From Eunapius fragilis (taxonomy: Eukaryota; Porifera; Demospongiae; Spongillida; Spongillidae): a stretch of 64,000 nucleotides of DNA. A program made the translations under genes and the position numbers. Where the stretch lies: assembly GCA_963681505.1 (NCBI GenBank), contig OY811971.1, positions 10,736,242-10,800,241 of the forward strand, in the 5' to 3' direction. Below the pieces are notes generated by a model that worked only from the letters and a program-made list of their open reading frames with translations, was not told where the DNA came from and searched no databases. How positions within the stretch are numbered: position 1 is the stretch's first letter; every line of letters starts with the position of its first letter. This document shows positions 58,398 through 64,000 of the stretch, one piece after another.

Positions 58398-58585
58398 ATG
58401 TGCCCAGCCATTGTACAGTACGCATGCCTTCTCTGTGCCCAGCCATTGTACAGTACGCATGCCTTCTCTGTGCCCAGCCATTGTACAGTACGCATGCCTT
58501 CTGTGCCCAGCCATTGTACAGTACGCATGCCTTCTCTGTGCCCAGCCATTGTACAGTACACATGTCTTCTGTGCCCAGCCATTGA
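58398..58585. repeat. Minisatellite, about 35-bp unit, 6 copies
   Basis: The unit core is 'TGCCCAGCCATTGTACAGTA' followed by 'CGCATGCCTTCTC'. Units differ by deletion of CT dinucleotides. Open frames through it on both strands are repeat artefacts. Confidence 0.95.
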
Positions 58586-59384
58586 ATAACAATGAGTAAA
58601 CAAGCACATACATACATTGTGGGTGCACGGGTCAAGCATTTTAGTAAAAGATGATGGTGCAGGGACAGATACAGAAAACAAAAGATAGAGGCAGCAAAAA
58701 CCATTAGCAGCTACATGTGCCTGACAGTAGTCATTTTGCAAGCAAACCACGATGGGTGTGGCCTTAGGAAGAACTAGGAATGTGGTACATGTATCAAGGT
58801 TTTGAGGGGTGACTCCTTCATTGTAAGGGTGTCCTGACAGAGTACATTCAATTTCAGTGATGGATCCAGTTTGTGGGGGGCACAATTGACCTATAACCAC
58901 ATCCTGCTCCAAAGCTCCTCAATAGGGGTCTAGGGAAGAGAACAAGTCAAAGAGTGTATGGAAAGCATTTCCATTATATACATGTATCATTGCTAGTGCC
59001 TATCGTACCACAAGATAAAGCCCATTACATAGAGGTTTAGCTCCTCCCATGGATGTGAGATAACTACAGGCATTGCCACTTACACATCACACACACACAC
59101 CCTCCCTCACAAGTATGTACATGAAATCCAACCTTCATGTAAGCTTACATGTAGGTCTAGCTGGCTTACGTGTACTATCAGCCAATCAAGGTCAGTGCAC
59201 ACAGCTCATAAGATACTTTAATTGTATTCATTTTAGCCAGGACAATGGTTGTGTACACTTTGGACTGCCCTTGTGGGTTTTGTGGTATAGCGGTCAGCTA
59301 CATGGCACTAAGCTTAATAGCAGAGAGGAGAGTTGTAAGAAGGATGCACACGGGGTCCTGGGAAAGAGTACCAAGGTATGGCCA
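58586..59384. other. No gene seen
   Basis: The minus-strand frame over 58600-58912 has no known motif. Confidence 0.5.
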
Positions 59385-60480
59385 TATAAATATAGGGAGA
59401 AGGCCTACAGTATAGGGTGAAGGTCAACAGTATAGAGAAGGCCAACAGTATAGGGAGAAGGCCAACAGTATAGGGAGAAGGCCAACAGTATAGAGAAGGC
59501 CAACAGTATAGGGAGAAGGCCAACAGTATAGAGAAGGCCAACAGTATAGGGAGAAAGCCAACAGTATAGAGAGAAGGCAACAGTATAGAGAGAAGGCCAA
59601 TAATATAGGGAGAAGGCCAACAGTATAAGGAGAAGGCCAACAGTATAGAGAAGGCCAACGGTCTAAGAGAAGGCCAACAGTATAGGGAGAAAGCCAACAG
59701 TATAGGGAGAAGGCCAACAGTATAGAAAGAAGCCCAACAGTATAGGGAGAAGGCCAACAGTATAGAGAAGGCCAACAGTATAGGGAGAAAGCCAACAGTA
59801 TAGAAAGAAGGCAACAGTATAGAGAGAAGGCCAATAATATAGGGAGAAGGCCAACAGTATAAGGAGAAGGCCAACAGTATAGAGAAGGCCAACAGTCTAA
59901 GAGAAGGCCAATAGTATAGGGAGAAAGCCAACAGTATAGGGAGAAGGCCAACAGTATAGAGAAGGCCAACAGTATAGGGAGAAGGCCTACAGTATAGGGA
60001 GAAAGTCAACAGTATAGAGAAGGCCAACAGTATTGGGAGAAGGTCAACAGTATAGAAAGAAGGCCAAGAGTATAGGGAGAAGGCCAAAAGTATAGGGAGA
60101 AGGCCAGCAGTATAGGGGGAAGGCCAACAGTATAGAAAGAAGCCCAACAGTATAGGGAGAAGGCCAACAGTATAGGGAGAAGGCCAACAGTATAGGGGGA
60201 AGGCCAACAGTATAGGGAGAAGGCCAACAGTATAGGGAGAAAGCCAAACAGTATAGGGAGAAGGCCAACAGTATAGGGAGAAGGTCAACAGTATAGGGAG
60301 AAGGCCAACGGTATAGGGAGAAGGCCAACGGTATAAGAAGCCCACCATTATGGCGGAGAAGGTCAACCGTATAGGGAGAAAGCTAGTAGTATAGGGAGAA
60401 GGCTAACACTGGTTACAGTACAGGAAGAAGTCAATTATTATAGGAAGATGGCCAACTGTATAGGGAGAAGGCCATATCTC
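59385..60480. repeat. 20-bp minisatellite, about 50 copies
   Basis: The core unit is GGGAGAAGGCCAACAGTATA. Unit variants lose a few bases (AGAGAAGGCC), and higher-order blocks of about 230-240 bp recur (for example 59556-59700 against 59786-59930). The 350-codon minus-strand open frame across it is an artefact: three 20-bp units give a 20-residue periodic peptide. Confidence 0.95.
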
Positions 60481-60773
60481 CTCTTCTGAAGATATGCCTG
60501 TTCTACACATAGGGCCGAACACTACCCACTGCCAAACATACCCTACGCTACTAAATTCACACAGTATACTCACCAAAACACCTGCGTCTCGGAAGATGAA
60601 ATCATGAAGGGCCTATGTAGTTCGATCCCTGCATGCATCATTGTGCCTAATTGATGCGCTCCACATCTCCAGTGACGCATAGCTGATAATTAATTTTTGT
60701 GTATATGTATCGGTACGTAACGCGGTACAATGATAATTGTAAAATATAATAGTAGCTGCCGGCTTCAAGTAAT
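60481..60773. other. No gene seen
   Basis: No supported feature. Confidence 0.5.
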
Positions 60774-61079
60774 TTACCTGAAGCGAGTGTGACAGCAGGG
60801 TCTGCAGCCTTGGCAGCAGAGGAGAGAAAGCATAAGGCCAATGACTCCAAATGTGCAGAACTGGGTTGGGTATGCATCCCAATAGCTGTGGAGACCTATG
60901 GGTGTTGGGGCACTGAAGCAAAGTGGGCAATATCGCAGCTAGCCTCTCGCTTGGCCACACGTCAGAACTGCCCAAAGTCTGCATCTGTCACAGCCCTATA
61001 TCAAAGGTTGAGCATGACCCTTGTTAGGGCAAATGTGAGGGCTCTGCTGTCCAGGGCCATCTCAGACACCGGCTACTGA
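60774..61079 (+). pseudogene. Retroelement C-terminal fragment
   Basis: About 101 codons read LAAEERKHKANDSKCAELGW, VETYGCWGTEA and LASRLATRQ, to TGA at 61077-61079. There is no start codon or upstream domain, so this is the 3' tail of a larger element. I link this motif to reverse-transcriptase elements in invertebrates (memory-based). A more decayed copy is at 46810-47105. Confidence 0.55.
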
Positions 61080-61604
61080 TATATTATTTAGTCTAGGTGG
61101 TAGGTAATTTAACGTTATGTGCTTGTTTATCTGTATTGTACAAGTTTGATATATAATAGATTTTTACATAGCTGCCGGCATAATTTTTTATAATTCTAAC
61201 TTTATTCCAAGATGACGCAAGGTACTACGTAATGAGTACTTCGTTTATGAATAAATTATGCGCGGTAGAAATTAAATTTTTTGTCTTGATTTTAGTTTAC
61301 GAATGGTTCATGGTATAATCTTATAAAGCACAGTTTCATAATCAGTCCGATTTATTGTAATTTTAAAAGTGTTTGAAATTCAATTTGAAAAATAATAGCA
61401 AGATGACCGCCTATGTATGGGCCATTTCTCCATATGAAGAACAACTAGTTGCTGAGTTTCTGTATAACAACTAGTTGCTGAGTTTCTGTATAAGATTATA
61501 TGCAGGCGAATGTAAATGAATTATTAATTCAGTTTACATATAAGGCCATAAGCATATATGCATATCATAACATGTAACTTCTTTATAGGCATGATTGCAC
61601 CAAT
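61080..61604. other. No gene seen
   Basis: AT-rich. A 26-bp tandem duplication ('AACTAGTTGCTGAGTTTCTG' plus 'TATAAC') lies at 61442-61495. Confidence 0.5.
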
Positions 61605-61725
61605 GTCACCGGCCATATCAGATCAAGGACGTGAATTTGTGAACAGAGTCAATGCAGTACTGAACACAGGATAATCTACAGCATGCCATCCTCAAACTAA
61701 TGGTTTGGCATAATCAAACACTGCA
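61605..61725 (+). pseudogene. Integrase fragment of an LTR retroelement
   Basis: 'SDQGREFVNRVN' and, after a stop, 'STACHPQTNGLA' are the core motifs of a Ty3/gypsy integrase (DQGREF and HPQTNG). Too short and broken to be functional. Confidence 0.7.
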
Positions 61726-61865
61726 ACGATCCCTAAGGATATTTATGTTTATTGTGCGTGTCTGATGCCTGACACCGCTTACGGAGACTTGGTGCAATGT
61801 GACACCCGTCACAAATGGTTCCTTATCAAATGTGTTGGTATTCTCACACTTCCCAACACTGCATG

Positions 61866-62258
61866 ATGACAAATGGTGTTGCTCTTCCTGTGCATGTGAC
61901 TGAGATACTGATTTATGGTTGGATTGAAGCATTTCCAGCTTTCTTGTAAAATTAATATGTATCTGAGCGTTTGGCGACCATTTCACCGTACGAAGCAGCA
62001 TGCCTACACGCTCAGCTTGCTAATCAAACGCAATGTTGGGGGGGGGGGGGGGGTTGGCCTCACTACTATAGTCTTCCTGTGTGTGTGACTGAGATACTGA
62101 TTTATTGTTTGATTGAACCATTTCCAACTTTTCTTGTATATAATTAATATGTATCCAGCGTTTGCATGACGACCATTTCACCATATGAAGCTGCATGCCT
62201 ACACGCTCGCTAATCAAACGCAATGGATTTATTGTTGGAGGGGGGGGGGGGGGACACA
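61866..62258. repeat. Tandem duplication (about 190-bp unit) with G-tracts
   Basis: Units at about 61880-62054 and 62077-62255 share 'GTGACTGAGATACTGATTTAT', 'CTGCATGCCTACACGCTC' and 'GCTAATCAAACGCAATG'. Each ends in a run of 16-18 G. Confidence 0.85.
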
Positions 62259-62445
62259 TTCTGCGGAGGAGGGACAGAATCCGCTAGCAGAACATGTCCC
62301 CCCGGACAGAATCCGCTGGCGGATTTTGTCCCCCTGGACAGTGCCCGCTAGCGGATTGTGTCCCCCCGGACAGAATCCGCTAGCGGATTGTGTCCGGGGG
62401 GACACTTTTTGGGGGGGGGACAAAATCCGCTATGACACCGGCGTC
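62259..62445. repeat. CCGCTAGCGG palindrome repeat with G-tracts, copy 2
   Basis: Five or so units built on AATCCGCTAGCGGATT alternate with TGTCCCCC(C)GGACA. The block is bounded by GACACCGGCGTC at 62432-62445. Homologous to 53138-53277. Confidence 0.8.
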
Positions 62446-62504
62446 AGCGAGGGGGGTGATTCAGGTCAGGCCAGGTACGATAATTGGGGGGGGTGGGGGG
62501 GAGT

Positions 62505-62765
62505 ACGTTGCTGCCCGCTTCAGACCCAATACGAAAAGCGGGGGCCCTTTAATTCTTTGGCACAGGGCCTACTCTATTTAAATACGTTATCGTTATTACC
62601 GGTTACAATTTTGGCCGAGAAGGGTGAAGCACCCGGAGCACCCTCTCTGGGATCTGGCTTCGGCTATATATAACTTGTAACCGTTAATTATTAACGATAA
62701 CGTATTTGCTGTGTGCCAAACAAAGGGCCCCCGCTTTTTGTGTCGGACCTGAAGCGGACAGCACT
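62505..62765. repeat. Foldback element
   Basis: The arms share 'AAAAGCGGGGGCCCTTT', 'AATACGTTATCGTTA' and 'GGTTACAA' (inverted), meeting near 62640. A C-run of about 16 follows at 62766. Confidence 0.8.
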
Positions 62766-62809
62766 CCCCCCCCCCCCCCCCAAGGGCGTAGACAAGTTTT
62801 AAGGGTGGG

Positions 62810-62925
62810 GGAAGGGGGCTAATTATGGTTGGAGATTTAGACCCGCGATACGACAAGCGGGGGGTGGGTGGGGGGGGGCTAATTATGGTTGGGGGTTTAG
62901 TCCCGCGATACGACAGTGGGGGTGG
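62810..62925. repeat. Two direct copies of a G-rich block
   Basis: 'GGGGGCTAATTATGGTTGG' plus 'CCCGCGATACGACA' occurs at about 62813-62856 and 62875-62917. Confidence 0.8.
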
Positions 62926-63724
62926 GGGGAGAGGTACACTTCAGGCACAATACGAAAGGTAGAGGAGGGGAGGGGAGTTGCTTATCAGAAGAGGGGGAGG
63001 TACCTTACATGAAAGGGCAACTCTCTGATCTATTGAATAGCGAGCGCTTTACAATTGATTATAACAACTCAGAAATTTTAATACCTGAAGTGCAAAAATC
63101 TAGGGGGTTAAAGCCCCCCCCCCCCTTTCCATATTGAGTCTGACCTGAAGCACCCTCTTTGCTGAAATCCTGGATACGGCATTGATGGTGGGGTATGCTA
63201 TGTCTCCGCAAACAAAAATGGGCGTGCACATAACATTTGCTCCTCGAATACAAAGCCCTAAATTATAATGTCTCTACTTCCTCAATTGTTTATCAACTGT
63301 ATACAGTGCACCGCCCCACATCAGAAATAGGGATAGATGTAGATATCAAACATTTTATACTCATTTCACTTCCAAATGCACCAACTGATACACAAAAGTC
63401 CACAAGTAATAATTAACGACGACTACTGCATAGCATCATGTCATTATCATCCAGTTAGAGTAGTGTCAGGAAAGGATTGCCATCTTCTTGAAATGGATTT
63501 CATTTCATCCTATTTAAAAGAGACCAGTGAATCAAACAGTTGATGGTGTACCAATGCAATGTACCATTCATAGCTTGGTGGATGTTATGGTGGAAGAGGT
63601 AAGACCAAAACCAACGTCTAAGAAACAACCAATTAAATCTGTACACAGATGATATATCACACTGCTGCCTTCTACCAATTCCATAGATGCAGGAACTAAA
63701 GGTTAACCCCATCTGTGTAGAATT
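62926..63724. other. No gene seen
   Basis: Decayed repeat fragments (a C-run at 63114-63124) and no supported coding sequence. Confidence 0.5.
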
Positions 63725-63950
63725 TATATCAGAAATGCCCTGCGTGCGAGTGTGTATGTGTGTGTGTGTGTGCTTGTGTGCGTGCGAGTGTGTATGTGTG
63801 TGTTTGTGCGCGTGTGTGTTGTATGTGCGTGTACAACACAGTGTCAGTGTGGGTTAAATTTGCAAGCATACTGGATTTGGCTACAACAGCTAGGAACCTC
63901 CATACATGGGTATAAAAAGCTTGTATGATACCCAACAGGTCAAAATAAGT

Positions 63951-63990
<40 letters not shown>
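63725..63990. repeat. (TG)n microsatellites
   Basis: TG-rich tracts at 63739-63835 and 63951-63988. Confidence 0.9.
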
Positions 63991-64000
63991 AATCACAAAG

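Noticed and set aside
59314..60366. 350-codon minus-strand open frame (YTVGLLPILLAFSLYCWPS repeats)
   Set aside because: It is the translation of the 20-bp minisatellite; three units make a periodic 20-residue peptide and all frames stay open by chance.

Overview
This is eukaryotic, intron-rich, transposon-rich DNA from an invertebrate animal. The best clue to the source is a collagen gene at 40.5-43.5 kb. Its C-terminal cysteine-rich domain is the spongin / short-chain collagen C4 type, so a sponge (demosponge) is the most likely source. That is an inference, because related domains occur in other invertebrates.

Layout. 0-14.6 kb is mostly mobile DNA: a foldback repeat, a 3.3 kb terminal-inverted-repeat (TIR) element enclosing a DUF1917/Bles03-like exon, and a ZMYM1-type hAT transposase relic. 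The hAT relic is broken in two, with the halves facing opposite ways, and both breaks carry the same 8-bp target-site duplication. 14.7-34.3 kb (+) holds a complete 18-exon homologue of SIN1/MAPKAP1, the mTORC2 subunit with CRIM, Ras-binding and PH domains (526 codons when joined). Its introns hold minisatellites, a (CCCT)n array touching a 3' splice site, very many (ACATGT)n tracts, several MITEs and a Ty3/gypsy pol relic. 35.3-39.6 kb (-) is a decayed collagen gene. 40.5-43.5 kb (+) is its intact paralogue, seven exons and 526 codons, with every intron in phase 1. The two lie head to head.

44-64 kb is again repeat-dominated. It contains a tandem dispersed repeat, two foldback MITEs, a retroelement pol relic split by a MITE, an RNF113-like (spliceosomal RING protein) partial gene behind a second large (CCCT)n array, two minisatellites, two copies of a retroelement C-terminal fragment, and G-tract/palindrome-rich elements.

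Only two genes look fully functional: SIN1 (TORC2 signalling to AKT/SGK/PKC-type kinases) and the secreted short-chain collagen (extracellular matrix). They are neighbours without any evident functional link. Exon coordinates were worked out by hand from splice signals and reading phase and have no transcript support.
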